From: Trichopria drosophilae
Taxonomy: Eukaryota; Arthropoda; Insecta; Hymenoptera; Diapriidae
Assembly (NCBI GenBank): GCA_030407085.1
Contig: CM059583.1
Location: forward strand, 44,051,001 to 44,115,000
DNA length: 64,000 nucleotides
Reading direction: 5' to 3'
Made by a program: the position numbers and the translations under genes. Below are positions 46,155 to 58,373 of this stretch, in pieces. The notes beneath the pieces are model-generated. The model did not search any database. It was not told the origin of the DNA and saw nothing but the letters and a program-made list of their open reading frames with translations. Position 1 is the first letter of the stretch; the number at the start of each line of letters is the position of its first letter.

Positions 46155-48297
46155 AATAATGGCCAAAATAAACTAATAACTTAGGAACGTCGATTTTGAC
46201 AAAAGTATTTTAGTAGTTACTAATTTACTACTATTTCCTGCTCAAATAAAACGTGGAAGAATATCATGTTTCCTTTATTATGATGGTATCCGTTATATAG
46301 AAACAATTTAGATATATAGAGCTGTTACTTAAGCAGTATAAGAACCAAATCAAACAACTTTCATAGATGCTCTTACTATTTAGATAATTTGACTGACCAT
46401 TTAAGTAGTAAATGTACATATAGGACGTTTGGCCCATATCTTATTACTCAAATAGTAGCGCTAACAATTTTTTAATTAGTTGAATTCAATAAAGAAATTC
46501 TTAATCAGTTTCAATTTAGATCCTTTTAGTACTAGACTTTAGAACCCCCTTTAACAGTCTTAAATACTTGATCTCTTGGTACTTCGTACCAAAAATATGC
46601 ATACAATTGACCAATTGACGTAATAAGTAATTTCACTAAACAATAACACTGATATTTATATACATCATTACATTTTATACAGCGTTAAAAAGTTTTAGTT
46701 CCTTGATAAGACCGTCGTTTCGTCATTTACGATTGACGATTTACACTTAATGCACACAAACGTATATCATAATTGCGGCACGTTTGTTATGACGTAAGAT
46801 TGTACAGTTTGACGTAAGTAAAAGCAGCAACAGTTAAAAAACAATACAAAACAATATCATCTTAAATTCGACAAGAAACCTTGAAGCACGATCGAAATAA
46901 ACCAAGAGCACGTCGAAACGAAACCATATTTTATTTCCGTTCTTTATTTTTTCGCACTAATCACCGGACGATCGTCACCTTCTTCCGTTAAAGACGACTT
47001 CACGACGTTTTTTTTTCATTCTTGGAAAGACATCCTCGTAAATAGCGTTATTATCAAGGCGACTGCTCGCTTCCACTCATCAAGACATCTTGATGTGCAG
47101 CCGACTTTTTTATTTTACAGAAAATTTAATAATTTGGTTAAAGAACAAATGTAAATGTTTATTATTACAGATATTAATTCAAACGACCAATGGAATTTGA
47201 AAAGGGGGAAAACATGTCATTATCAGTTATTTGCGACTTGACGTTTCTATTGTTCGAACTGAAACTTGTCAGATTTGAATAAATATTTTTCTATATCAAC
47301 ATGAAACGCTGCAAAAAATGTCGACAGCATCTTATTAGTAATCATTCAGGTATCCGCGTGATTGATGACGACGATATTATCCTGTCGACGAGTGTGCAAC
47401 AATCGAAAAAAAAGATTTTCCAGCGTTTAGGATGAGAAATCGTCGATCAAACAGGGTTGAGACACACAATCGAATCAAAATTCGACAGAATTGTTCGAGC
47501 GCAGTCTTGGCGAATATAAACAATTTTCTGTGAACCTATCTATTAGTCAAGTAGCACGCGGCTGGATTGCGTAACGCATTGCGTAAAATTCAAGTACGTA
47601 CAGTCAGAATGCATAAATTCCAGTACCTTAAAGTAGCAGGATATATAAATGAGAAAAGATATTGACCCTCGGACGTACATTTCACTCCCCCGCAGTCTTT
47701 TTGACGGCTTTGCGAAATCTCACTAGAACGGAGGCGTCAGATTTCTGGGACACTGTTCGAGTGAGGTAGACAAAAAAGAAAGATGCATCTGTAAAATGCA
47801 CAGGAAGTCAAAATGAAACATCTGGCGACCGTTAGGTGTTTCGGTTGTTAATTTTCTTAGTAATAGAAGCAGAGAAGTCGAAGATAATTTCAAAAAAATG
47901 ACAGAATTGATAGGTGCGAAAATGCGAAAAAATTCTACGGTATCATGTATTTCAACAAATATTATTACGATATTTTTGAACTACAAGTTTACAAATATTT
48001 TTTGATTGTTTAATTATTGGTTAATCTCAAATAATTGGACCGCAAATGAAATGATATTCCCTCTGGAACATCGCAGAATTGTTCTGCACTTGCGCAAAGC
48101 GCTGGCGACTTTGTTATCATGTCGCCATCTACCACATAACGGAAGAACCAAACTTAGTTTGTTTATTTACCGACACGCGAGTACAATACCGTCATAATAA
48201 ATCTATAACTTTGAAGTATGAAAATTTATGTGGAAAATATCGTATATTAAACTTTGGTGCATTAAGAACTTTTTGAATAAAAATGTATACAATGATT
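46155..48297. other. No gene seen; solitary family A end
   Basis: ACTTTAGAACCCCCTTTAA at 46536-46554 matches the right terminus of family A, without a visible partner. TCGCCATCTACCAC at 48123-48136 is a weak CTCF-like match. No frame worth annotating. Confidence 0.45.
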
Positions 48298-48451
48298 GAC
48301 AATAAATAAAATAAATTATAAACAAAATGGCAATTACATTCCAGTATATTTGTTTAAAAACAATACAGGCCCAGGTACAAATTTTATATTTTTAACAAAT
48401 ATACTGAACTGTAATGGCCATTTTGTTTATAATTTATTTTATTTATTATCG
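48298..48451. mobile_element. Near-perfect hairpin, about 55-bp arms
   Basis: Left arm 48298-48355 (AATAAATAAAATAAATTATA, then AACAAAATGGC) pairs with right arm 48394-48451 with about 4 mismatches in 55, around a loop of 38 bases. No target duplication is obvious. It lies about 320 bases before ratchet site RP2 on the same predicted transcript. Young MITE, or a source of long-hairpin RNA. Confidence 0.75.
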
Positions 48452-48742
48452 AATTGGAAGACTGACATTTTTTAACGCATTTTCTGACAATTACGCGAAT
48501 TATTAGCCAAATCAATCGTTATGTTTGTTGAATGAGTTCAAAAAGTGTACAACTCAATTGGATTAGAAATGAGTAAAATATTTCTTATTATAATTGGTTG
48601 GATAATTTGTATTTTTTTACTCCGCTCAGGTTAAATTGAACTAAAATAAGATTTTATATCCTTGTTAACTATAATTTAATTAAAGAAGCGTTATTATTAC
48701 ACAAATTATTTAATTAGTTGTTTAATAAATTTAAGTGAAACA

Positions 48743-48824
48743 TAACTCATGATCTGTTTTATTTTGTTTCAGGTAAGTGTCACATGCAAATAAGTGGACT
48801 TTAAGTATTCAGAATTGAGTGAGT
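48743..48824 (+). promoter_or_regulatory. Recursive (ratchet) splice site RP2
   Basis: A branch-point-like CATAAC (A about 27 bases before the AG), the tract CTGTTTTATTTTGTTTC, then CAG|GTAAGTG with the junction at 48772|48773. TGTTTCAGGTAAGTG is identical, over 15 bases, to RP1. A second 5' splice site, ATTGA|GTGAGT, follows at 48818|48819, defining a possible 46-nt recursive exon. Spacing from RP1 is about 26.6 kb. Confidence 0.75.
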
Positions 48825-51800
48825 TATAGAATAAGAATTTTTAATTAGAATATTTGTATGCTATTAAAAGTTTTAATATCTAAATTTAAGAAAAGTAAAA
48901 TAGTAGACCAGTGACGTTATGGTTACTAAATATTAATACTTGACTGTTACATTATAATTCTAATTGCATCGAGCCTTAAGACAAGATTGAGTAAGATTGC
49001 TGTAAGATTGGCAATCTAACGTCGATTTTATCTAACCTTGCCGTAAAATTTCATGGGAAATAATGAGTGCAATTTTCAATTTATGGTCTATTACATAAAT
49101 AATTTATCCGCGTACTACGTGTTGATTATACGTTGATATTAATAAAAGTTTTATTGTTAAGATCTACAGCAGTTTGCAGTTAGAAATTGTTAACGAAAGT
49201 GATTATAGTACATTGTGGAACTAGGGAGCAAAATAGGTGTTTTTTGACAAGTATATTCTCATTTGTTCTTATTTCTGCTACACGTATTGAAGCAATGAAA
49301 AGTTAATTAGTAACGATTTCTGTTACATTAAAGAAAAAGATTCTTAGTATCAACATTTTTGATAGTGATTTGGGTTCAACCTTCCGTTATACGAACATTT
49401 TCCATAATTTTTAGTAAAATATTGTCAATACTTGCAGTACTTAAACGGATAAATATATGTAAAATTTGCCTAGTCTCATTTAATAACAAAATTTATTAAA
49501 GAATATAAATTAATAGTATGTCTAGTATTTAAGTAACAAGTTTTTAAATGATTTTTAATCACAGATTAACGAAAAACTAGACTAGATAGTCTAAAACAGC
49601 ATTCACAAGAAAATTGACACGAGTTATATTAAATATAAAAATTATTTAAATTTGTTTACTTGGACAAGATTTTAATAAATCATTGGTGTTAATCAAGCAA
49701 TTAGAAGATAAATAAACTGCAGAAAATTAGGATTTTTTAAAAATTATTTTTATTAACAATCGTCACTCAACTTTTTCGGTAAATTTTCTTAAATTCTGGG
49801 TAGAATCTACTAATGTTTTTTCTTTGTAGTGAAAAATAGAGACTGCCAAGTTTTTTGAGAAATTATTAGAAATTTTGGAACGACGAAAGATTGTCCCGAA
49901 TAGGAAATTCGACTTTTCCGCCAGATTTTTCATACCAAATCGATACTATTTTCTCGAATAAAAGTTCGGCTAATTCCGTAACTCGTGCCCGTACATTCGG
50001 GCTTATACGTAGATGTTACGTATACGTAAACGGCGCTACGCTCATTTACTTACTGGGCGCGCGAATCAGTGTCTGGAACCGGAGGCAACAGTACTTTGAA
50101 TGATTAATCGCCTCATAAGATATACGTACACGTGTGGCCAAATGCTTTTCTCGATAAATAAATGGATCTGAAGCGACCACACCGAAAACCGTTTTGTTGT
50201 CTTTTCATGTTACGTCAAATTTGAGCATATTATACCACAACAATTTTATTTCGAAAGGAGTTACTAAAAGAATAGTTTGAATGTAAGATGCCATTAGAAT
50301 TAGAATATAAGTATATATAACAAAATTAAATATAAACTAATGACGTAATTTTTCCAATAATTGGAATTCAATTTTGAAACAAAAATAGTGCATTTAATCA
50401 GAGGTATGACTGTATTAATTAAGATGCTATCAAAGAGGTCATGGGAGTGTTACCAAAAAGCCTGACAAAACCTTATATTAAGAAAAATTCTTGTATAAAT
50501 ACAAAAAAAATTTATTTAAAACGGATTAAAAGTTAAAAATGAACTATTTGTTGTATTTTCTAAGATTAGGTCATTAATACTTAATCAATGACACTAAATG
50601 AATACCAAATTCTAGAGTACTTTCAACAACAAAAATGATTTGTCTAAATTACTTAGACTTGTTTCTAGAATGAACAGTACATAAACGATTGATAAAGATC
50701 GCTATAAAAGAATAAATACAGGAACGAACAAAAATATGAAAAACTCACATTACGTAGACAAAAATATAAGTGCTGAAAGTCGATATCAATTACCATCGAA
50801 ATATAACCGAAATACAAACTGCATTGGAAAGTATTGATAAAATGATGAAGCAATCGAATATAGCAATCAACTTTTTAACAATACAAAACGTGAATTTCTC
50901 GGCAAATAACGAAAACGTAGATAAATTGAAAAAATGCTGCATGTGTAAGTTGTTCTCTGCAAATGACAGATGGGAACATTGAAACGTGAAATCTATTGGT
51001 GTAAATTGAAAGAAACAAAAGAAGCGATTTAAAAAACAATATGAACGGATATCTGTGATGATAATTTCGTTATTTTTGTCGGTTTTAAAAATAATGATGT
51101 TTAAAATAATACCATGAGGAAAAAAGGTACTACATAATGTAATGACATTTTTATGCTACGAATTTTAATTGGGATTTATATGACCATCACAAAAAATGAT
51201 CGTCGATTATGGGCATAATATTATTTTATGTATATAAATGTAAGGACACGCTAAGATACTTGTATCGTTTCAGGAAGAAGATAGTAGATGGTAATAAATA
51301 TCATAACGGCGGTATCGAATAACATGTTTATTTTCAGTGTCAAATCTATTTCTCTTCGTATAAAATGAAAAATATTTGTAGAATATCAAGATCCTACGAG
51401 ATGCAACGTCATGGCAACATTTAAATTATGATTTTTCCTGAATAAATGAAGGGAAATGAAAAGTGAAATATACAGAGAAAGTTTTCGAGAGCTTCTAAAG
51501 TCCAAGAACAGTTTTGATTAGATGCAAGAAATTATATTCTAATGCCGCAAATTTCATACATATTTTATTCAAATCAAGATTTTCGAAAAATTTCACATTT
51601 TTGATCAGCAATAAATGATTTGAAACGCTCGGTGCGCTTGTTACTGCACACAGAGAGAAAAAAAAGGTTAATGGAACCATAAAGAAAAGGTAGAAATGAT
51701 CATAACATTTGATAATAGTACAATTAACATCGTGAAAAGTTGTAGTTGACAGTATCTTATTTTTATAATTCATAATATGGTAAAATATAAAAATGATTAC

Positions 51801-52000
51801 TTTTTATGATGATGAGTAGTTATTTTTGTGTAAAATCTATTTTTCTAGTCAACAATATTTACAGTGACTATTTACCTGTAAAGCTACGGTAGATTTGAGG
51901 TTATGTGCTATGCTGCAAATTTAAGTATCGGGAAATAACAAGTTTTTGTTTTGTTTTACTATGGAAACAGTTGATTTAACAATTTTTTATAATCACGTAC
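48825..52000. other. Long AT-rich stretch; one doubtful frame
   Basis: A plus frame at 50770-50982 (70 codons, ending LKKCCMCKLFSANDRWEH) and an overlapping upstream frame in another phase are A-rich and unidentified. A 70-codon frame at 49891-50103 and a 92-codon minus frame at 51495-51773 are likewise unsupported. No delimited repeats. Confidence 0.4.
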
Positions 52001-52263
52001 AGTACTCCTTCCCTTATTCTAATTTGTCCAGTCAGGCAAGATGGCGGCCTTCTTCCCTTATTCTAATTTTCCCTCTCCCCCTACTTAAATTTGCTGTCTC
52101 ACTTTTGTCTCTTTTTCTTCTGTTGCGCATGCGCCGTTATTTGTATTTTGAAAATCCACACGTTAACACACATCAGTGGGGAGATCGCGTGAGGGGAATA
52201 TTAGAATAGGATAAGAGAAGAAATTAGAATAAGGGAAGACATTAGAATAAGGGAAGGAGCACT
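52001..52263. mobile_element. 263-bp inverted-repeat element carrying YY1- and NRF1-type motifs
   Basis: Ends are inverted: AGTACTCCTTCCCTTATTCT at 52001 and AGAATAAGGGAAGGAGCACT at 52244. Each end also holds a second, direct copy of CTTCCCTTATTCTAAT (52050-52067; complement at 52225-52239). Between them are AAGATGGCGGCC (52038-52049), the YY1/pho-type promoter motif, and TGCGCATGCGCC (52124-52135), a perfect NRF1/ewg palindrome. Mobile origin is inferred from the structure; promoter activity is a hypothesis. Confidence 0.65.
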
Positions 52264-53163
52264 AAATTTTACTTTTGTAAAATGGTTCGATTAACCTTTT
52301 TTGTTCTATCTGTGCACTTTCGAAAATTTAGCGGGGGAAAAAGGAGCAGACTTGGTCTCAAGGGCAGATTTGCGCAATTCCAATAATTTTACTGGTACGT
52401 AAGAAGAGACGAGAGATGGATTACGTTTACGTCACCCGTTATAGCTGTTGGCCAGGCTGAAACTATACGAACTCTCCCAGACAATTAGTCTTAGCGTTAT
52501 TACCTACATATTAGCATTGAGAGCCATTCGCTCGAACGCCATCAATCCAAAGGATTGCGCATTGTGGAGCAAGAGCTGAACCGGTGAATCGTCTCGGGGG
52601 ATAATCGGAACACGAGGATTCCTCTTAACGTATTTACGTCAAGCGCTCGAATTTGCATAGAATCGATGGCAACGCGCGAAAAATGCCTGACAAAGGAGCG
52701 CTACGATCGATAGCAACGTGCGTGGATTTATATATAGATCGCGGTATGATCTACATCGAGCGTAAATGTGCTCTCTCTCTCGACGCCGTTTACGCGAGCC
52801 GTTAATCATCCGTCAGCTGAGAAGCGTTTGTGTACACAACAATACCCTACGTATATAATGCCCAGTGCTTGACATGCATAAAATTTAATGGCGTCATTTA
52901 GATATACATATGTAATGGGCGAATAAAATTCCGACTTTTTTTTTAAATGGCCAACGATGGCACGTATAAGAGCGATATTGAATGTAATCAGCAATGCGAA
53001 TTTAGGTTACCAAGTTAATTAGACCGTTCTGAGAAACTTTTTAATTCTAGTTCATTGTAATTTATTTTATTTTAATCATTTTATTTATTTATAAATTGGG
53101 CGTATTTGTGACAGTTACAAGTGAAAGATGCGACTATGTAGTTTCATAAAATTGTTAAATATA
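52264..53163. other. Balanced unique island 52400-52830, no gene supported
   Basis: CG-containing, with TTTACGTCA-type words and no splice-bounded frames. A 62-codon minus frame at 52806-52994 is unremarkable. Candidate conserved non-coding DNA. Confidence 0.4.
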
Positions 53164-53373
53164 CACTGAAAGACCGAGAATACTAATTTTTAATATTCTT
53201 CATATAAAAATAGTCACAAATGTGACTAAAAATTAGTATAGTGAGTATTAAAACGATTATTCTAATAACTTTATCAATTTTTAGTATTTATACTACAATA
53301 TTTGATAAGATACTTTTAATATTTATAATTTAATATATTTATACTAACTTTTAATATTGTCGGTCTCTCAGCG
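53164..53373. mobile_element. Family C MITE, copy 1, both ends present
   Basis: CACTGAAAGACCGAGAATAC at the left and GTCGGTCTCTCAGCG at the right form imperfect inverted ends; TA flanks both sides. Internal TAGTCACAAATGTGACTA is a short palindrome. Related copies at 42878-43032 and 41798-41960. Confidence 0.8.
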
Positions 53374-55716
53374 TAGGTGTTTGCGAGTAGTACCTTTTTT
53401 TCCTGAAAAATTAAAAAGTTTTTTTTTTAATTGTCGTTTTAAGATGACATACTGTCAGCATGCAGATATATCATACGTTTTCCTGAGAAAGGTATTATTA
53501 TTTCGAAAAATGATTATTGAAAAGGAATATTTTTTACACAAATTTAGTGTTTTATTATGAGATTGTACGTTAAATGTTTTAAGTTAGTATGTATGTACAA
53601 TATTATGATTATTACCATAGTAATGTACAAGTTTTTTCTTAATTTTACACATCGTCTGCTTAATTTGTTATGCTAATTTTGAAATTACTATAAAATTGTG
53701 ATAAAAACAATAATAATTTATTTACTTATTCTAACTATTAAATTTAATATATATTTCTGCAATTAAATCTCAATTACTATTTAAAGTCAATATCGTGAAT
53801 TGAGTGAAATTGCAAATTGCAATAGTTAGTTTTTTATTGATTATATGTGACGCATCTCCCTGCTTAAAGTAGTACTGGGAATTACATAATTGCTGGTTAT
53901 TAATCGAACGGTTAACTAGACGTTTCTGTTCCTTCAATCAGTTTTGACGTGCAATTAGGAAAACGTTTTCCTAATTTCATCGATTCGCACACTCGGCAGG
54001 AACCCGCGGGAAAATGGCAGTTATTTACCTTAACGGTCACACACGCGATAGATTAGAATCAGCGCCTGCACATTCGATGCCATTAATCGATAATTTACTG
54101 TTAATAACCCGATAACGAAGGGGAATATTTTAGTCGGCCCGTTAACCCGTGCAGCTAGCTGGCCGATGTAATGCCAATAAAATCGCTTTGTTTAGCTTGC
54201 AAATACTCGTGTAAGTAGGCTTTAAGGGTCTTCCTTTCCAAGAGTCGTCTACATACGTGTATACAGTCCAAGGAGTGTATTGAGAAAAAGGATACTTTAA
54301 TTTAAATTTTATTAAATTAAAAAGTTGATGTTGTGTAATGTAAAGAAAACGTTTTATTAGTAAAAGTGTTTTAATAGTTCATTTCTTAATGCTTTGTGGC
54401 TTAGTTAGTATTTATCTTATACTTTTTTTTGTACCTTTTTGTAATAATTTTAGATTCATTTTAATACAAAGTTTGCACTATGTAGTATAATGTTCCTGAC
54501 TATAATAAATGTATAACAAGTATTTATTGGTAAGAATATTATTGTTATGAATACATAAATTATTGACTAAACCTTGCCCGATTAGCCATAAATGGCATAA
54601 AGTTGGCAAGTAAATCTGATCAAAATAAATAAATTATACAAAATAATTTTTTTATAATAAATGCAATTCTGGCAAAACTACAAGACAGAAAAATGGTTTA
54701 CGGCATCAGTTTTTAAAGATTAAAAATGGCTGCCAAAGCATTCAAATCAAATCTTTTAAATTTTCTATAAACTTGGTATGTTCCTGCTTTTTGGACCACA
54801 GCTTAAGAATGTGCTTTTGATATTCATAATTTAAAAATGGCGGGTCCAATATTAGGAGTTTTTAAATTTAACACAACATGGAAAAGGGTAAACTACGACA
54901 CTTCTGGCGTAGTTGAGCTTTTCGTCGCTAGGCGCGATCGCGATGTTTTTATTTATGCTCAGTAACTTGGGCTCCCATAGTAAATATTTGTACATTGTGG
55001 GTATCCATAGATAGGAGCAAGTCCGTTCCCGTTTTTCAAAAGGCGAATACTCGGTCAAGTAAGCAGCAGCATCATTCGAACGAGCCTCGATACCAATCGC
55101 CGCGGAGGTTTCAACCGGTTTCGTCCTGATTGATTAGGTTTCAGGTTCAGTTATATTTTAATTCGGAAAAAGCACGCGCGCAAACAGAAAAGGACGAGTC
55201 GAGAATTTATGGGCCCTCGCCGGATGCACCCGGGAGTCTTGCATCGACGCCGAGTAATGTAATTTACGCTTTACAACGATTGACGCGTAATGGCTGCCTT
55301 TTTTCTCTCCCGCATCCGACCGTTTCCTTCATTTTTTTATTATTATTAATTTCGCTCTGGTTTTTGTTTTCGAGCATATCTATTACAGGCCTAATGCAAT
55401 TCCTCCGGAGTAAACAAGATTTCATTTAGACTCGTAGATCTTGATAGTAAAGGATATCAAATAACTAGTCGCGGATGTTTTACGTCCCAGTTCATTTCTA
55501 CGGATGTCTCTATGTTGTTTTTCAGAATGTTTTTATGAAGTTTTATTCATGAAGTTTAAGAGAACGATTAGTTAGTATTAGTAACTAAAAAAAGAAAAAA
55601 TATAGTATGAAATGAAGAGTTTTTCTTGAAGAGAATTGACCTTATATCATTGTTTACATTATTTTTTATCAACAGTACGCCTTACATTTACTCTAACAAC
55701 GTAAACTTTAAGCACA
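53374..55716. other. No gene supported
   Basis: 53990-54270 and 55040-55430 are balanced and unique. A 99-codon plus frame at 55130-55429 ends in a hydrophobic run encoded by T-rich DNA and is not accepted. ATGGCTGCC and ATGGCGGGTCC words near 54725 and 54837 recall other repeats. Confidence 0.4.
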
Positions 55717-55961
55717 CACTGAGAAAAAATCCATAGTTAAATTGAATATAACACATAGTTGGGAAAATATAGTTAAAACTACGATGAAAAATAGTCAAAT
55801 TTACCACTTTCATAGTCGATTTTACTATAATTTTGTTACACCAACTATCTCCTCGTAGTTAAAAGAATCAACTATGTAGAATGATTTAAATAAATATGAC
55901 AAATATAGTTAAAATAACTATAATCTAGCGTAGTCCTAATTTCACTCTATACTTCTGAGTG
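55717..55961. mobile_element. Family D MITE, copy 1
   Basis: Starts CACTGAGAAAAAATCCATAG and ends TTCTGAGTG, about 245 bp. It shares long blocks with 58374-58690, such as TTTCATAGTCGATTTTACTA and AACTATCTCCTC, in the same order. ATAGTT words recur throughout in both orientations. Confidence 0.75.
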
Positions 55962-57113
55962 CATGAAAATCAATCGAGTTCATAAATTTCCTGTCCAATT
56001 TTTGTATCGTTTAAAAATCTGGTTCCTGCTGATTAGAAACGAGAAAATCAAGTGATACAGGAAATTACTGATTATCCACTTAACCCATTGACACTAGGTC
56101 AAGAATATATAAATGCACCTGCCGATGATGGTAAATAACGAGTAGGTAATTCACATGAGACTAACTTTCCGTCACCTTCGTTAACATGACGCGTATCTAT
56201 CTGTCCGCCAAAGCAATTTCCTCTGAAATCGCTGTGAAATCAATTTAAAAAAAATTACCAACGAATTACACGTTTTCAGATCTCCAGATCGGTTTAACGT
56301 ATGCAGAGTTTTCCAATCGACTTTTGCATTATTTATGCTTTTCATTAAACGAACGTCCGCACTTGATAAATTAACAGAACGACATTTCTACGTGCGAAAC
56401 CCATCGAACAATTTATGCGACGCGAAGTTGTGCAAGAAGACGATGACGAAGTCCGACAGTGCGGATCTCTGACGGGTTCATAAAAGCAGAGATTTCATAA
56501 ACCATCCAAGTTCCGGAAGACTCTTTTTCACCGTGCAAATCACCGTAACGACGTGACCTTTTTGACCCCGATGAAGAGACACGGTTTTCTTCCTTCCCCC
56601 TGGTGGTGACCGTGCGATGCTCGAGTGCGGTTTCGTACACGCGTGCAATTTGCATACTTTGGGCGAAAGCAAATCCGCGGTCGCTCGTGAATGACGAACC
56701 GCATACGCGGGAATCAATGACAGAGGAAAACTCGCAAAATATTAACAGTTATGAACACAATAAGAAAATATTTGTATACATTTAAAAAAAAAAACATAAA
56801 AATTAACATAATTTATGGGTATTTTATGAGAAACAAAAAATATCATTCATTTTCATTTGGAAAAAAAGGGATCCTATAAAAATATTACTAATTGGGAATA
56901 AAAACATTTTTAGATACTAGTTACTACGAGGAAAGATAGATGTCGTACAAATCTATACATAAAGTAATCCGATTTGATGACGGTGTATACATGACAAACA
57001 ACCTGACATTTGTCAGCTAGCAGTAGTTGACTTGCGTTGAATCCTTTTCTTCACAATATTTGTCAATCGTTTAGTAATATAAAGATCATGTTTACATCGA
57101 TTTTGGATTTGAA
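55962..57113. other. Balanced island 56300-56720, no gene supported
   Basis: Overlapping frames of 79-80 codons on the minus strand and 60 on the plus strand share the same bases in different phases. No splice pairs or known motifs. Confidence 0.4.
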
Positions 57114-57125
57114 CGCCATCTAGTG
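57114..57125 (-). promoter_or_regulatory. CTCF-like motif CGCCATCTAGTG
   Basis: The minus strand reads ACACTAGATGGCGTT, the closest match in the window to the fly CTCF consensus (AGATGGCG core). It is not inside a recognised repeat. Binding is inferred. Confidence 0.35.
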
Positions 57126-58373
57126 TCCTAATAAAGATTTGTATAATGTAGTGTTTTAAATGTATAGTTTCGGGATTTTTTTTTCTAGTAATATAGTACT
57201 TTATGTATACTTTTAATTTGTCTATTTTTTTAAAGAAATTTTTATCCGGTTGAATATTTAAAGAATGAATTGTTTGAAAGATATAACAAATATTAATAGC
57301 TCTAAGCGTTTAATGCCAAAAGAACAGCTATAAAACAAAATTCCTTGAAAAACAGTTAAAAGGTAAAAAAAAAGTTTAAACGTACAGGTAAACGTACTGA
57401 AGCCAAGGAGAACTTCATATATTAATTAATAAACGAAATAAGCAATTGACACGAGCAGGCGTCGCGTTACATGATATGTGGCACAAAGCAATTCGTTTAA
57501 TTATCCAGCCATTTTCATAATTAATAACGTTGCGCTACAGGAAACTCGCTCGCGCACATAACAAAAAAAAAAAGCGAAATGGGGAAATTTCTGAGAACGG
57601 CGCGGTTCGCAATTTTCCTGTCAATTGCCGTATAATTGTCTGAAAGACCGGGATCGTCGTATATCACACGGAGCTTATACAATCGTGCCCAGATCAGCCA
57701 AGGTTCTCCGATAATGACAGTCTGCCAATAGAAAAAAAAAACTGATCTCGACCCGTGAACGCGCGCGTGGGTATTTTCGGTCGTCCCCTTTGTTTTCGAA
57801 ATGCACATTTCGCTTCGACATTTGGCCCGAGAGTGCGTCGCCGCCGATGTCACTTTGCATTCGCCTCGATTTCAGCTGCGCTTTCACCTCTCTCTCTCTC
57901 TCTCTCTCTCTGGGACAAAACGTGCACTTTTCAATTAACGACAACCTATACATCGTCGGGCGAAACTTCCGCAATTTTTCCAATTTCAATCCGACATCTC
58001 GCTCTGCATCGGCACGTCGAACATCCCGATGTTTGTATATGTGCGTGTGTATGCAACGAACGAAAGAACCAGCTTAGCAATCAATATACAAAGGCGCAAC
58101 TTTATCGGCGGCCGCGGCGCGCCGCGAAATACGGTTATCGATCTTATCGAGTGCAATAAATCGCCGATCTGCTTCCCTTCTCGTTATATACTTTCACGAG
58201 AATATCCTGACCGAATATACGAGAAAGGTACCGTCCGGTACCGGCTGCAACGACCTTGCGCCGAATGTCACTGCATCCTTGGCCAGGGACAAATCCAGTC
58301 CCGAGGTAATTGTTTCGTGTTCAGAGATGCAGCCGAGATCCATGCTCCATAAAATAAAGTTTCTAATTCAGTA
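57126..58373. other. CG-containing island 57500-58340 with (CT)n; no coding frame accepted
   Basis: Five overlapping frames of 95-134 codons on both strands occupy the same bases, including a (CT)n tract at 57888-57911 that yields a Leu-Ser run. Mutual overlap means low stop density rather than a gene. It may be a regulatory or conserved non-coding island. Confidence 0.45.

Noticed and set aside
47345..47365. ATTCAG|GTATCC as a possible ratchet site
   Set aside because: It lacks a pyrimidine tract and the +5 G of a 5' splice site.
51240..51285. TTGTATCGTTTCAG|GAAGAAG as an exon start
   Set aside because: The following frame closes quickly and no 5' splice site follows.
55130..55429. 99-codon open frame ending in a hydrophobic segment
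   Set aside because: The hydrophobic run is encoded by a T-rich tract, no splice donor follows and no family is recognised.
57521..58352. Five overlapping open frames of 95-134 codons on both strands
   Set aside because: They occupy the same bases in several phases, include a (CT)n tract giving a Leu-Ser run, and have no recognised motif or splice pairs. Low stop density in a CG-containing island explains them.
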